DNA of 64,000 bases from Bacteroidota bacterium (GTDB taxonomy: Bacteria > Bacteroidota > Ignavibacteria > Tepidaquicellales > Tepidaquicellaceae), in NCBI GenBank assembly GCA_018266875.1, contig JAFDZR010000016.1:19111-83110 (forward strand), given 5' to 3'. Within the stretch, counting starts at the first letter, position 1. The number at the start of each line of letters is the position of its first letter. The notes under the pieces were generated by a model that did no database searches, was not told the DNA's origin, and was given only the letters and a program-made list of their open reading frames with translations. The translations under genes and the position numbers were made by a program. Positions 8,556 through 20,200 of the stretch are shown here, piece after piece.

Positions 8556-9914
8556 ATGAAGAGATATTTCTATTACTATTTAATTTTCATCACCTGCATT
8601 CTCATATACTCCTGCAGCGATCCGATAACAGGAACGATAGAAAACCAGCCGCCGAATACTTATCTTTCACTGCGTCCGGACAGTATCATTTCGCCGGGTT
8701 CAACGATCAAGACTATCAACTGGTGGGGAGATGATCCGGATGGATTTATTGCAGGTTACAGGATTTCTTTTGATTCCGTGAACTGGGGATATACGACAAA
8801 GAATGACAGTACATTCATTCTTTCCATCAACGGAAGCGACAGCACTTTCAGATTTTTTGTAGCTGCAGTGGACAATAAAGGTCTTATTGATCCAACGCCT
8901 GCTACTAATCTGTATCCTGTGATCAATACGCCGCCTGAAGTAAGCTTTGATGCTGGAACTGAAATTCCCGATACAACTTTTCCTCTGGCTACTTTCAAAT
9001 GGACAGGATCCGATCCGGACGGAGTCGAGAATATAAGATTTTATCAGTATTCGCTTAATGATACTCTTAATTTCAAGAGAGTCCCGGCTACGGTCAATCT
9101 GCTGACACTTACAAAAGACAGCGGTCTTGTGCTGAACTCAGATAATATTCTGTATTTGCGGGCTGAAGATGAAGCGGGCGCTTTAAGCCCGATCGTTCAG
9201 ATGCCGGATACCGGAAAGATATGGCATGTAAAACCGCAGACTGCAAGGATTCTTCTGATAAAGGATATGCCTTTAACTGATTTTACACTGGCGGATAATT
9301 ATTTCATTTCAGTGATGGATACAATTTCATATGACGTGCTCGATATTAAATCAGACAACGGCGCGCTTATTCCGAAAATCGTCAATCCGATGTTCATAGA
9401 GACATTAAAACTTTTTGACATTGTAATATGGAGCGCTAACAGAGGAAACGTTTCCTCAGATAATGCGAATTTTGACCTTGCGCAGAATTCACTACCGTTT
9501 TATCTGCAGTCAGGAAGGAAATTATTCTTCACCACCGGACTTCCGAACGCTGAAGTCCAGGGACAGGGTGAACTTATAAATTTTGCACCGATAGACAGTC
9601 TGTCAACATGTACGATTGCGCTTATTCCAAACGGAACAAGTCTTATAAATGCGGACAATACTTATCCTGTATTATCTTCAAGCGTGCTGCTGCAGAGAAT
9701 AAGAGGAATCAATATAACTCCTCCTGCACAGATAGTTTACAGACTGCCGATAAGCACAGCGTGTCAGACAAATACGATCGTTGCGATCAAAGATGCGGCG
9801 GTAAATCCAAGGAATATACTGATGACAATGCCCGTTTATAAACTAAACGGCGATCCGAACGCTTCAAAGGAACTGTTCAGGAAAATTATTTTAAGTGAAT
9901 TCGGATATCAGTGA
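8556..9914 (+). CDS. Lipoprotein with Fn3-like domains and a GATase-like domain
   Basis: 452 aa. A lipoprotein signal ends in the lipobox ILIYSC with Cys20 as the lipidated residue, so it is predicted to be anchored in a membrane. Two Ig/Fn3-type repeats follow (about residues 30-125 and 125-225, each with NTPP/QPPN linkers and WxGxDPDG motifs). Residues 230-450 (ARILLIKDMPLTDF...FDIVIWSANRG...SGRKLFFTTGLP) resemble the class I glutamine-amidotransferase-like/ThuA-like fold, but no catalytic Cys is evident. It sits between the sorting-domain genes and the TonB receptor, 71 bp before the latter, consistent with a surface partner of that receptor. Confidence 0.7.
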   Translation: MKRYFYYYLIFITCILIYSCSDPITGTIENQPPNTYLSLRPDSIISPGSTIKTINWWGDDPDGFIAGYRISFDSVNWGYTTKNDSTFILSINGSDSTFRFFVAAVDNKGLIDPTPATNLYPVINTPPEVSFDAGTEIPDTTFPLATFKWTGSDPDGVENIRFYQYSLNDTLNFKRVPATVNLLTLTKDSGLVLNSDNILYLRAEDEAGALSPIVQMPDTGKIWHVKPQTARILLIKDMPLTDFTLADNYFISVMDTISYDVLDIKSDNGALIPKIVNPMFIETLKLFDIVIWSANRGNVSSDNANFDLAQNSLPFYLQSGRKLFFTTGLPNAEVQGQGELINFAPIDSLSTCTIALIPNGTSLINADNTYPVLSSSVLLQRIRGINITPPAQIVYRLPISTACQTNTIVAIKDAAVNPRNILMTMPVYKLNGDPNASKELFRKIILSEFGYQ

Positions 9915-9985
9915 AAATTATAAATTTTAAATTGTAAATTTACTTTTTGGAAAATATATTTGAAATAAAAGTTTAAATCATACTA

Positions 9986-12793
9986 ATGAAAAAATTATTA
10001 CTACTTATTCTGTTGCTGATCTGTTCAGGTGTTTATTCACAGGAACAGCTCGGATCAATTTCAGGAACGGTTACAGATTCGGCGAAAATTCCGCTCGACG
10101 GAGTAACGATAAAACTCAAAGGAACATACCTTGGAGCTGTATCCGGTATTGACGGAAGTTATATCATAATGGATATTACTCCCGGCAGTTATACTATGCA
10201 GGTCTCCTATGAAGGATTTAAGACCGTTGAATATACAGATGTACAGGTCACTGCAGGACAGGAAAAGAAATTCAACATTGTACTTAAATCATCTTCCTAT
10301 TCAGTGGATCAGGAAATTGAAGTTGTCGGTGACAGACCTCTGATGGACATCGAACAGACGAGCAGCAGTCACATTATTTCAAGCGATGATATTTCCAAAT
10401 CCATAGCAGTTGACGTTACAGATGTAATAACGCAGCAGGCCGGTGTCGTGCAGGATAATAACGAGATCCACATCCGCGGAGGCAGAAGTTATGAAAATTC
10501 ATATATCATTGACGGAGTGTCAGTTCAGGATCCCCTGTCAGGAACAGGATACGGACTTCAGCTTTCAGCTAATTCACTTGAGGAAGTCGAGGTTATAACC
10601 GGCGGTTACAACGCTGAATACGGCGAGGCGACCAGCGGTGTAGTAAATGTCAGGACTAAGGAAGGAAAATATAATGACATAAGTTTCTATCTTTCCTACA
10701 AGAGAGATAATTTCGGCGTGAACAAAAATTCCGGCTCGAGCTTTAATACAGACGTATTCGAAATGAATATCGGCGGACCCGAGCCCATCTCAAAATATCT
10801 TTTCAATGCTTTAAAAATAAAACCTCCGGGAGAGATCACTCTCTTCGGAAGTTTTTTTATGGGACTGTCAGACGGATTCTATGTCAACAACGGCGGAAAG
10901 AAAGCCAGTTATGTGAGCTCATCCACTTTCGGCGGGACCAAATTTTCCCCGCGTCAGGATAACAGCTGGTACTGGCTGGGAAAAGCTACATGGAGACTGA
11001 ATGAAACAATGAAATTAAATTATTCCTATAATCAGTCCGTTTCCATAAATCAAAATTCGAGTTCGCTGCAGTCAAATCTGGAATATGTGGAGCCGTCTCC
11101 CGGCTATCAGTATAATTTCCAGGACATTCTTGATCTTGCAAACACTTATACACAGAACAGTTATTTCCATACTGTCAGCTGGACACAGACGACAAGTCCC
11201 AAAACATTTTACGAGATAAAGCTCAATAATTTTTTCACTAACCTGAGAGTGGACGCAAACGGAAGGAACTGGGATCAGTATTCCGAACCTTTCGATCTGA
11301 TCAAACCTCCTTTTCAGTACTATTTTATTGACAGTCTCAGGACGGGTATAATTCCGGGAAACGGTTTTTACGATATTGGAAATCCTTTTACATGGCATGA
11401 TCATTATGTGAATGAATACTCGGTCAAGTTTGATTACATCCATAACTACACTACAAAAAGCAAACTCAAAGCCGGCGCTGAAGCGAGCTTTCAGGAAATG
11501 CAGCTGGTTGACATTTATCAGCCATGGATAAAACCTTTTGGACTGAACAATGACGTCTACAAAGTCTATCCTTCATTTGGAGACATTTACGCTCAGCACA
11601 GCATAACATTCAAGGGAATGATCCTGAATTACGGACTCAGACTTGATTACTGGATGCCGGGAAAATATGTTGACGATGCTATAAAGGACACGAACGTAAC
11701 AACTATAACTCCTCAGACAAGACAGGCATATGAAGATGATTCCTATAAAATTTTCGGAAGGAATGTAAAACTCAGGATCGCTCCGAGACTCGGGATATCA
11801 CATCCGATCACAAACAATCAGACTCTGTTCTTTTCTTACGGACATTTCTCAAAGAGACCAAAGCCACAGTTTGTGTATGCCAAGATAAATCCCCAGGCTG
11901 CTCAGTCAACATTTCAGAAATACGGTAATCCGAATCTGAATCCCGAGACTACTGTAGCTTACGAGCTGGGAATAAGAAATCAGTTCACCAGTGATGACGT
12001 GCTGACTGTTACTGCATATTATAAAAATATTTATGACTATGTAGCCACAAGAAGCATCAGGATCAACAGCGGCAGACTTCTCGGACAGTCATTCGTTACA
12101 TATTTCAATCAGGATTATGCAAGGACAAGAGGAATAGAGGTGGAATACAAAAAACGTATCGGCGGCTGGTTCAGCGGAAAATTCAATTTCACATATTCCG
12201 TAGCGACCGGAAAAAGTTCTTCCTCCGATCAGGGTTTTGTAGTCGCAACTTCCGGAGCTGCCGAGACTATATCTGAGACGTTTCTGTCATGGGACAAACC
12301 GGTACAGGCAAGCGCAAATCTGTATTTCAACATTCAGAAAGGCAAAGGTTTGTTCGGTTTTGCAAGGAATATACTTGATGACATTTCATTCAAAACGAGA
12401 TTATTCTTTCAGTCGGGAAAGAGATATACTGAACAGATTTATATTGGAAATCTTGAGAACGGCAGACCTGAATACCAGTCTGACATAGACAACATTAACG
12501 GAAAAGTCGGCGAGAACTGGTTCTGGGTTGATCTGGACATTGACAAATACGTTCCTTTATATTCAATGGACCTTGTAATCGGAATTTCAATAAAGAATTT
12601 ATTCAACACAAAGAATTCAACGATACTGAATCCAGTAACGGGAGAAGCTTACGAATACGGACAGCCGACACCGAATTATTACAATGATCCATTGTATCCG
12701 GACCTTCAGGCTCCGCTTGATCCGTATCCGTATAATCCGGCGAGATATCTTACTCCAAGAAACATTATGTTCAATATTTCTTTGAAGCTTTAA
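9986..12793 (+). CDS. TonB-dependent outer-membrane receptor with carboxypeptidase-like N-domain
   Basis: 935 aa. Signal peptide 1-18; CarboxypepD_reg-like domain about 22-105 (GSISGTVTDSAKIPLDGVTI); plug domain about 120-225 with the typical IHIRGGRSYENSYIIDGVSV and EVITGGYNAEYGEATSGVVNV signatures; the remainder is a 22-strand barrel rich in aromatic and Asn residues, ending in RNIMFNISLKL. It imports or senses a substrate using TonB energy, or acts as a SusC-like channel. No SusD gene is next to it; the preceding lipoprotein is the only candidate partner. The substrate cannot be read from sequence. The start ATG follows an AT-rich leader without a clear ribosome binding site. Confidence 0.92.
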   Translation: MKKLLLLILLLICSGVYSQEQLGSISGTVTDSAKIPLDGVTIKLKGTYLGAVSGIDGSYIIMDITPGSYTMQVSYEGFKTVEYTDVQVTAGQEKKFNIVLKSSSYSVDQEIEVVGDRPLMDIEQTSSSHIISSDDISKSIAVDVTDVITQQAGVVQDNNEIHIRGGRSYENSYIIDGVSVQDPLSGTGYGLQLSANSLEEVEVITGGYNAEYGEATSGVVNVRTKEGKYNDISFYLSYKRDNFGVNKNSGSSFNTDVFEMNIGGPEPISKYLFNALKIKPPGEITLFGSFFMGLSDGFYVNNGGKKASYVSSSTFGGTKFSPRQDNSWYWLGKATWRLNETMKLNYSYNQSVSINQNSSSLQSNLEYVEPSPGYQYNFQDILDLANTYTQNSYFHTVSWTQTTSPKTFYEIKLNNFFTNLRVDANGRNWDQYSEPFDLIKPPFQYYFIDSLRTGIIPGNGFYDIGNPFTWHDHYVNEYSVKFDYIHNYTTKSKLKAGAEASFQEMQLVDIYQPWIKPFGLNNDVYKVYPSFGDIYAQHSITFKGMILNYGLRLDYWMPGKYVDDAIKDTNVTTITPQTRQAYEDDSYKIFGRNVKLRIAPRLGISHPITNNQTLFFSYGHFSKRPKPQFVYAKINPQAAQSTFQKYGNPNLNPETTVAYELGIRNQFTSDDVLTVTAYYKNIYDYVATRSIRINSGRLLGQSFVTYFNQDYARTRGIEVEYKKRIGGWFSGKFNFTYSVATGKSSSSDQGFVVATSGAAETISETFLSWDKPVQASANLYFNIQKGKGLFGFARNILDDISFKTRLFFQSGKRYTEQIYIGNLENGRPEYQSDIDNINGKVGENWFWVDLDIDKYVPLYSMDLVIGISIKNLFNTKNSTILNPVTGEAYEYGQPTPNYYNDPLYPDLQAPLDPYPYNPARYLTPRNIMFNISLKL

Positions 12794-12830
12794 ATAAAAC
12801 TGAAGATTCTTCGGAATTGTTTTTGAATTA

Positions 12831-13139
12831 TTGGTAATTTTATACATCGGAAAAGAATATAATCTCATAATGTATCCAAATTCAATAATCAAATTCGGAG
12901 AGAATTCTAAAATCGTCCTCGAAGACAGCGCAATAGTGATCTTGCCTGATAACTATACTCTTCATCTTAGTGGAAATACAACGTCACTTATATTGAACCC
13001 CGGCTCGAAGATGATGTTCGGCGAGAACTCCGGTATAGTCTGTGACAGCGGAGCGAAGCTGATAGCGAATGATGCAGCTTTTACTTATGAGGTTACTTTA
13101 AAGACAATGACTTCTGAAAAATCTGAAATGATATTATGA
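12831..13139 (+). pseudogene. P0: remnant of a P-family beta-helix-like protein gene
   Basis: An open frame of 102 codons from TTG at 12831 (first ATG 12870). From 12900 it encodes KIVLEDSAIVILPDNYTLHL, then the GSKMMFGENSGIVCDSGAKL block, continuing to IANDAAFT. The same segment occurs in P1 (15616 on) and P2 (18508 on). DNA runs such as CCCCGGCTCGAAGAT and CTCGAAGACAGCGC are identical to P2. The N-terminal about 400 residues and most of the C-terminal part are missing; only about 17 further codons follow, ending SEMIL, perhaps the remains of a sorting-domain tail (KxMILIK). The stop overlaps the Q1 start by 4 bp (ATGA), as at the intact P-Q junctions. Interpretation as a deleted copy is inference. 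Confidence 0.75.
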
Positions 13140-14541
13140 GACTTAAAATAATAATCTGTTTAGCGGTTTTTGTAGTTTGCTGTGAGGGAGCAGTGTCGCA
13201 GTCGGTGACTTGGGAAAAATTATATTCTAATGGAGCTATATTCAGAGGAATTCAAACTTCTGACGGAGGATATGTTGCAGTTGGAACTACAAGATTACAA
13301 AACCAATTCAAAATTATTGTTATACGAACAAACTCAGTTGGAGAAACACTTTGGAATAAAACATTTGGTTCATTAAGTAATGGATTTTCAGCAAACTGGA
13401 TTGAAGAATCTTATGATAACGGATTCGTAATTGCAGGTAATGACGGTGGCGGAATTGCTGGAGATGCTTACCTCTTAAACATAGATTCTTCAGGAATTTA
13501 TAGTTGGAGCAGATCTTTTGGTGGAAATGAATTGGAGGAAGCGCTTAAAGTTTTAAAAACTAGTGATAGTGGATATATCATTGGTGCGAGATCAAATCAA
13601 AACTTACTTGTAATTAAAACCGATAATTCGGGTAATATGCAATGGCAAAAAATGTATACCAGCAATGGTTTTGGTGATCTTGTAAAGGTTGATAATTTCG
13701 GTTATTTATTAATGGGAATTTCCGGAGGAAATAAATTATTTAGACTTAATAATAATGGCGATACTCTTTGGTCAAAATCAGCAGTTGGAAATAGTATTGG
13801 AGAGTCATTGCGCAGATTAACAGATGGTTCATTAATTATCGGAGGAACTACTGTTCCGAATGAATGTGTAGTGACTAAAACGGATTCTATAGGAAATATT
13901 CAATGGGAAATTCAATACCCGGGAGTCGGAAGAGAATTTTTATATGATTTGGAAATACTCCCTAATAACAGAGGTTTTTTGATTTCAGGTGTTACAGATT
14001 CATTGGGTAATGATTATTTTCAAGCTTTCATAAGAGTTATAGATCCGGTGGGTAATGTAAAGTTTAAAAAGTATTATACTCCTTCTTTTTATCCTACAGA
14101 TTATGCAGAATTTCGTTCAGGAATTCCAACAAGTGATGGAGGTTTTTATTTGTCGGGTTCAATAGCACCAATCTCAACTGGTATTGCTTATATGGTAAAA
14201 ACTGATTCAAACGGTAATTTCATTCCAGTAGGAATTTCAATTAGTGAATCAATTCTGATAGATAATTTTAAATTATATCAAAATTATCCAAATCCGTTTA
14301 ATTCTTCTACGAATATAATTTTTGAATTAAATGAAAATGCTATTGTTGATTTAAAAATTTACGATATCTTGGGGAATGAAATTAACAATATTATTGAAAA
14401 TAAAAAAATTAATTCGGGTAGATAATCATCTGGAACGCTCAAAATATTTCATCTGGAATATATTTTTATAAAATTACCGTAAAATCAATTTTTTCTTCAA
14501 ATTCAATTAATAAAATAAAATCTATGGTTTTTTTAAAATAA
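13136..14541 (+). pseudogene. Q1: Q-family repeat protein with a frameshifted T9SS sorting domain
   Basis: The open frame 13136-14425 encodes 429 aa: signal peptide 1-21 (cleavage near AVSQ), then seven or so repeats of the form QTSDGGYVAVG...VIRTNSVGETLWNKTFG, a likely beta-propeller, then KLYQNYPNPFNSSTNIIFEL. It stops at TAA 14423 after INSGR. From 14425 the frame one base off continues IIWNAQNISSGIYFYKI to KIKSMVFLK and a TAA at 14539-14541, exactly the missing half of the sorting domain. One lost base near 14421-14424 explains this. Either the gene is inactivated for T9SS sorting or the assembly has an indel. Q2 and Q3 are intact paralogues. Confidence 0.8.
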
Positions 14542-14553
14542 GAATAAAATTTT

Positions 14554-15828
14554 ATGAAAAAAATTATCACTTTAATTGTATTTATGTTATTTCTTAATAG
14601 ATTTGGATTTACACAAGAATCAACTTCGTTTGAATTGAAAATAAAGAATAATTCAACAGATTCAATAAAAATTTATGTTTATCCTATAGGATCAATTTTT
14701 AATGGTGATAAATTATATAATTTAAATTGTAAATTCCCTAGAGACTCTGTCTATAAATTCATATATGGAGGTTATAAGAAATTGTATGGTTCTAATCATA
14801 CATTTGAATTAAATCATGATGCTGATTATTTTAGACCTACAACAGAAGCATCAATTGGGTATGGAAAATATAGAGTTAGGTTTAATGTTTATAATATTTT
14901 TACAGAACTCTATGATAGTGTAGATTATTGTGATGTAAATTATGGTGATTCCGATTATCCTTATCAGGTAAATAATGATATCTTTTTGGAATATTTTAAT
15001 TCAGACAGTATTACGTTTTTATTTGGCGGTTCTTCTATCCGAATAAAAATTAATGAAGCTAATAGATATTTAAAAATTTGGGATCAATACGGTGGAAACG
15101 TTCACAAAACTCAGAACAAATCAGGATTTTTATCAGATAGTTTATATACTTATCTTCCAATAAATGCAGTTGACTCACAAGCAGTTAATCACATTGACAA
15201 AGGAGATATCAGCCTATACTTTAGTTTAATTAATGATATGTATACCCGAAATGTTTTGTTTGATACTATATCAAACATAACCATGAAAAAGAGAGCAGCA
15301 TTTGTTATTAATTCCGGAATAACTTTTAACATGATCACTCCTTCTTTCGGATACAATAATCTGATAGTCGAAGACACAGCATATCTTGTCTTATATAACT
15401 CCGCCAAGATCAATGTCTTTTCTCCAAATAAAATTACTTTAAAAAATAAAAGCAACCTGACTATGCATAATAACGCTGAAATCAGAATTAAAAATGGCGG
15501 AGTTTTGTGTAACGTAGGCGGAATTATCAGAGGTCCGGGAAAGATCACTTATGATTCCGGCGTTCACGTTTTATGCAGTGATATTGTAAATGACTTCGCA
15601 GTTAGAGACAGCGCAAAGATCATCCTCGAAGACAGCGCAGTCGTGATACTGCCAACTAATTACAACTTACATCTCAGAGGAAATACGACTTCGCTGATAA
15701 TGAAGTCGGGATCGAAGATGATTTTTGGTGAGAACTCGGGAATTGTATGCGACAGCTGGGCGAAGGTGATTGAGGAAGATACAATGATTTGTTTAGAACG
15801 TGAATTTAAAAATTCTATTAAAGCATGA
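14554..15828 (+). CDS. P1: shortened, chimeric P-family secreted protein
   Basis: 424 aa with signal peptide 1-21 (cleavage near FTQ). Residues 22-215 follow P3 (TEASIGYGKYR, DYCDV, KIWDQ, GFLSD/YPINA). Residues 240-405 follow P2 (FNMITPSFGYNNLIVED, RGPGKI, KIILEDSAVVILP, GENSGIVCDS). It then ends abruptly after 20 unrelated residues (EEDTMICLEREFKNSIKA). The right-handed beta-helix core, the TPR-like region and the sorting domain of P2/P3 are all absent, so the product could be exported by Sec but not sorted by T9SS. The stop overlaps the Q2 start by 4 bp. It may be a deleted copy that is still expressed, or a pseudogene. Confidence 0.65.
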   Translation: MKKIITLIVFMLFLNRFGFTQESTSFELKIKNNSTDSIKIYVYPIGSIFNGDKLYNLNCKFPRDSVYKFIYGGYKKLYGSNHTFELNHDADYFRPTTEASIGYGKYRVRFNVYNIFTELYDSVDYCDVNYGDSDYPYQVNNDIFLEYFNSDSITFLFGGSSIRIKINEANRYLKIWDQYGGNVHKTQNKSGFLSDSLYTYLPINAVDSQAVNHIDKGDISLYFSLINDMYTRNVLFDTISNITMKKRAAFVINSGITFNMITPSFGYNNLIVEDTAYLVLYNSAKINVFSPNKITLKNKSNLTMHNNAEIRIKNGGVLCNVGGIIRGPGKITYDSGVHVLCSDIVNDFAVRDSAKIILEDSAVVILPTNYNLHLRGNTTSLIMKSGSKMIFGENSGIVCDSWAKVIEEDTMICLEREFKNSIKA

Positions 15829-17204
15829 AAAGGTTTTTTGAAATATTAATATTATTGTTTTTGGCGGCGGGATCGGGTGAGGTGCAGGCGCAGTCTATAA
15901 CTTGGCAGAGAACTTATGGTATGTCTGGTATTCAATATGGATATTCCATTGTTCAGACTCCAGATAAAGGATACGTGGCTGCAGGTAGAAAATTTTCAAA
16001 TATTTATGTTATTAGATTAAATCAATTTGGTGATACGATATGGACTAAAGAATTCCCGGGCTTTCAGGCAACATCTTTAATCAAAACTTCTGATAGTAAT
16101 TATGTTATTTTAGGTATATATGGTGATGTTATCAAGATTAATCTTAATGGAGAAGTTATTTGGGAAAGACACTTTGGCATTAGATCTCGGAAAATTAAAG
16201 AAAATTTAGATGGTACACTTTTCATTTGTGGCGCTATTATTGTAAGCGGAGTATTAAGAAAACCTGTGCTTCTAAAATTAAAAGCAAATGGGGATTCAAT
16301 ATTTTATAAAGAATTCTTGTCAAATTCTTTTGATGGATATTTTACAGATTTATTAATTTCTAAGGATAGTAATGTTGTGATTTGCGGAAACTTTAGTGAC
16401 ACTTCTGTTATAATAGATAAACCTTTCATTCTTAAAACAGATTTTTCTGGCAATTCAATTTGGTTTAACAGCAATGATTTACTTAAATATCATTACACAT
16501 CTTCAATTGTTCAAACCAATGATAACGGTTTTTTTGTGGGAGGATCGATTAATAGAAGTATGTTAATGAAATTTGATTTTAACGGTATTTTTCAATGGAA
16601 AAAAATATATGATTCATTGCACTACGGTGAATGCACTTACATAATAAATACTACTGATTCTGGTTATGCATTTACCGGTACATGGGATTCCTTAAATAAT
16701 TTAGATTACTATGTCCGATTATATAAATTAGATTCTAATGGAAATGAGATTTTTCGAAAATCTTTTGGCTTCAATGATAATGATGTTGGTTATAATATTT
16801 GTCAAACCAAAGATAGTGGATTTGCAATTATAGGGATTAGAGATAATTTTCAAAACGGAGATATTTATATTATAAAAACAGATAAATTGGGCTATGCAAA
16901 TCCAATAGTAAGCATAAATAATTTATCGAATTCATCAATTCCTAACTTTCAACTTTCTCAAAATTATCCCAACCCATTCAATCCAAAGACTATCATTAGT
17001 TATAAATTACAATTTGGAGGTTTTACAAAATTAAAAATATTCAATGCCCTAGGACATGAAATAATTACCTTAGTAAATAAAAAACAAAATGCCGGATCCT
17101 ATGAAATTGAGTTCGACGGCAGCAATATTTCAAGCGGAGTTTATTTTTATAAATTAGAAACAGAAAAATTTATCCAAACAAAAAAAATGTTATTAATAAA
17201 ATAA
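15825..17204 (+). CDS. Q2: secreted propeller-like repeat protein with T9SS sorting domain
   Basis: 459 aa. Signal peptide 1-22 (AGSGEVQAQ), then QSITWQRTYG, the conserved first repeat of the family. About seven repeats follow with a TxDxGYxxxG strand and a LNxFGDTIWTKEF strand (for example IVQTPDKGYVAAGR, IVQTNDNGFFVGG, ICQTKDSGFAIIG), consistent with a beta-propeller. The end is an intact type A sorting domain (FQLSQNYPNPFNPKTII ... SSGVYFYKLET ... KKMLLIK). The start ATG overlaps the P1 stop by 4 bp, indicating coupled translation. Ligand or enzymatic role is unknown. Coding DNA is notably more AT-rich than the flanking housekeeping genes. Confidence 0.8.
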   Translation: MKRFFEILILLFLAAGSGEVQAQSITWQRTYGMSGIQYGYSIVQTPDKGYVAAGRKFSNIYVIRLNQFGDTIWTKEFPGFQATSLIKTSDSNYVILGIYGDVIKINLNGEVIWERHFGIRSRKIKENLDGTLFICGAIIVSGVLRKPVLLKLKANGDSIFYKEFLSNSFDGYFTDLLISKDSNVVICGNFSDTSVIIDKPFILKTDFSGNSIWFNSNDLLKYHYTSSIVQTNDNGFFVGGSINRSMLMKFDFNGIFQWKKIYDSLHYGECTYIINTTDSGYAFTGTWDSLNNLDYYVRLYKLDSNGNEIFRKSFGFNDNDVGYNICQTKDSGFAIIGIRDNFQNGDIYIIKTDKLGYANPIVSINNLSNSSIPNFQLSQNYPNPFNPKTIISYKLQFGGFTKLKIFNALGHEIITLVNKKQNAGSYEIEFDGSNISSGVYFYKLETEKFIQTKKMLLIK

Positions 17205-17237
17205 TTTTATTTCAATTAGTCTTAAAATAATATTATC

Positions 17238-20200
17238 ATGAGGATATTAAGTTTATTATTAATTCAATTTGTATCTGTAATATATTCAACTATCTGTTTT
17301 TCTGAAAATCCAAATTGTGAGATTTATTTAATAAATAAATTACAAAATTCAGAACAAATGGATCTTTATATAAGGCTTATTCCGATAAGTGCTATCTTTA
17401 ACGGACATGAATCAATCAATGAAAAAACTCATTATACATTAATTTCAAAAGATGAAGATGGTTTTAGTAGACGTGGTAGTGGTATTATCCCTTTTATTAA
17501 ATATAATGTTGGATTAGATGGTTATGCTTTAAGCAATTCAAACAATCTTGGATATTTTAAAATATCTCCTGACCCTGGAGAAATTGCTGAAAGCAAATGG
17601 TTATTAATTGGACATGATAATACACATAATAGTAATTTAGATGGATTAATTAGCTATGGAAAATATAGATTAGAAATTTACAAATATTTATATGATACAA
17701 CTTATGCCTTAATAACTTCTCCAATAATAATAGATTTTTTAGATTTTAATTACACGAAATCTGGATGGAATGGATGTGTTGATTTATGGATAAGAATTAA
17801 TTCCATAGACACTTTAAATTTTTCTTTTCAATGGACTGCACCAAGTGGAACAGCAACTGCAGGTGATGAATTACCATTATTTGGAACCGGCAGCCCACCT
17901 TATGACGGAAGCATAAAAGTTTACAAACAATATCATAGATTTGATACAGTTACAAATCAATGGGCAGGTTATAATTTAAATAATGAACACCCTCCTTCTA
18001 AGGGAAGCTCAATTACCGACGAAAACTATTTAATATATCCTATAGACGGAAGAGAACTTCCAAGTCCATATACTATTCCCTACCACCCTAATGCCGGTGA
18101 TATATTTGGAAATGTTTTTGTAAAAAATAACATTAGTACAAAAAATACTCTTCTAGATACAATTACAAACATTACAGTTAAAAAGACAGCATTCATGCAA
18201 TTAGATACCGGAAAAACTTTTAACATGATTACTCCGTCTTTCGGATATAATAATTTGATAGTTGAAGATTCGGCAATTTTAGTTCTGGAAAACAATTCTA
18301 AAATTATCATTGAAAATCAAAATAAAGTTACTTTAAAATATTTAAGCAATCTTACTTATCGTTCCGGTTCTTTAATTCATGTAAAGCAAGGCGGGAGTTT
18401 ATGTAATGAGGGAGCAAATATCAGAGGCAACGGTATTATTTATTTTGATAAAGGTTTGCACGGACTTTGTCCGGGTGTAGATAATATATTTAAAGTCGAA
18501 GACAGCACAAAGATCATCCTCGAAGACAGCGCTGTAGTCGTTCTTCCCGATGATTATACTCTTCATCTAAAAGGAAATACAACTTCACTTGTTATGAACC
18601 CCGGCTCGAAGATTATGTTTGGTGAGAACTCCGGCATAGTCTGTGACAGCGGTACTAAGCTGATAGCCAATGATGCGGCGTTTACTTCCGTTGACTCTGC
18701 AAAAAAATGGAACGGTATTTTTCTTAAGCATCGTTCACAGGATACCATAAAAAACTGCCTTATCAGCAATGCTCAATACGGAATTAACATCTTTGGCAAA
18801 AATGATGATGAAGGAACAGAAGTACCTTTTTCGACCGAAATATCCGGCTGCTCTTTTGTAAATAAATCCGGTTCTGAACTGAGCATCGCCGTTTATGCAG
18901 CGAACAGCAGTAATCTTCTTATAATGAATAATACCGTCTCTTCCGCAAATATAATAAAAGGATTTGCGCAGGGGATCTATACTGAGTTCTGCTCAGGAGG
19001 AAATGTTAATTTCATTGGAAATACAATAAGTGGCACAGGAAACGGCATGACTATGATAAACAGTTCGCCGTTCGTATCTCAGAATGTCATAAACGGAAAT
19101 CAATATTCAGAGTCAGGGATATTTCTCGATAATTCAAACGGCAAGTTTAAATACAATACTATAAATGATTTTTATTATTCATTTTACTCACTGCTTTCGT
19201 CACCCGATCTTTTAAAAAATATATTCGGTAACTCTTACGCTGAAAATATATATCTAACATATTCATCCGCTCCTAATCTGAAACCCGTATCATCAGGCGG
19301 AAATACATACTGGCTTTCGGGAGATAATCTGATCAAAGGCGAACCTTCCAATGCAGGGATATTCTTTGAAGATGAGTCACTTCCGAATATCGGATTCGGC
19401 TATAACAGGTTTATAATGTCAAATAATGATTATTATATCAGCGGAACGGTTCCGAGCAGTTATGATTCATATTTTGATATGAGAGAGAACTACTGGGGAA
19501 CGATTCCTCCGGATACCGGCAAATTCGATATTGCCAATTCGATCGGAATACTTTATGATCCTTACGATGATAATTCATCTGAGGCGAGAGCAGTAAACAA
19601 TTATATTTTATACGATATTGGATTCGGATTAAAGGACACAGTATTTTACCTGGAAGGTGATAATCCGGGAATGGCAAATGAGCTTTATCTTGAAGCATAT
19701 CAGAAAGAAAATTCGGGAGAGTTTTCAGAGGCGATAGAGATTTATAAGGAAATAATTTCAGATTTTAAAGACAGTGTATATGCAGTATCTTCACTATCCG
19801 GATTATTCAATTGTTATGAAAAGAAAAACTCGACACAAACTGAATTCAGCGTACTTCAGAATTATTATTCGGATATTTTTGAAGATACGGCATACAGCGA
19901 AACTCAGAGAAACCTGTCTGAAGATCTTATGATAAAGTCAAAAGTGAAGCAGAACAATATTGAAGGAGCAGTAAGCGATTATAATACAATTTACACGAAT
20001 AACCTGAACACAGCAAAAGGAACTCATGCATTAATTAATATGGAAATTCTATCCGCAGGAGCGGGAGATAACTTAAGCGGCAGTAATGAAATTGCGAATC
20101 TGGAAATGAAGCAAAACAGGATCAATGACATATTAAGCAGTGTCATTAATAAGAAGTCAGACAATTTATTAGTAATGAATAAACAGCCCGAGAGATTTCA

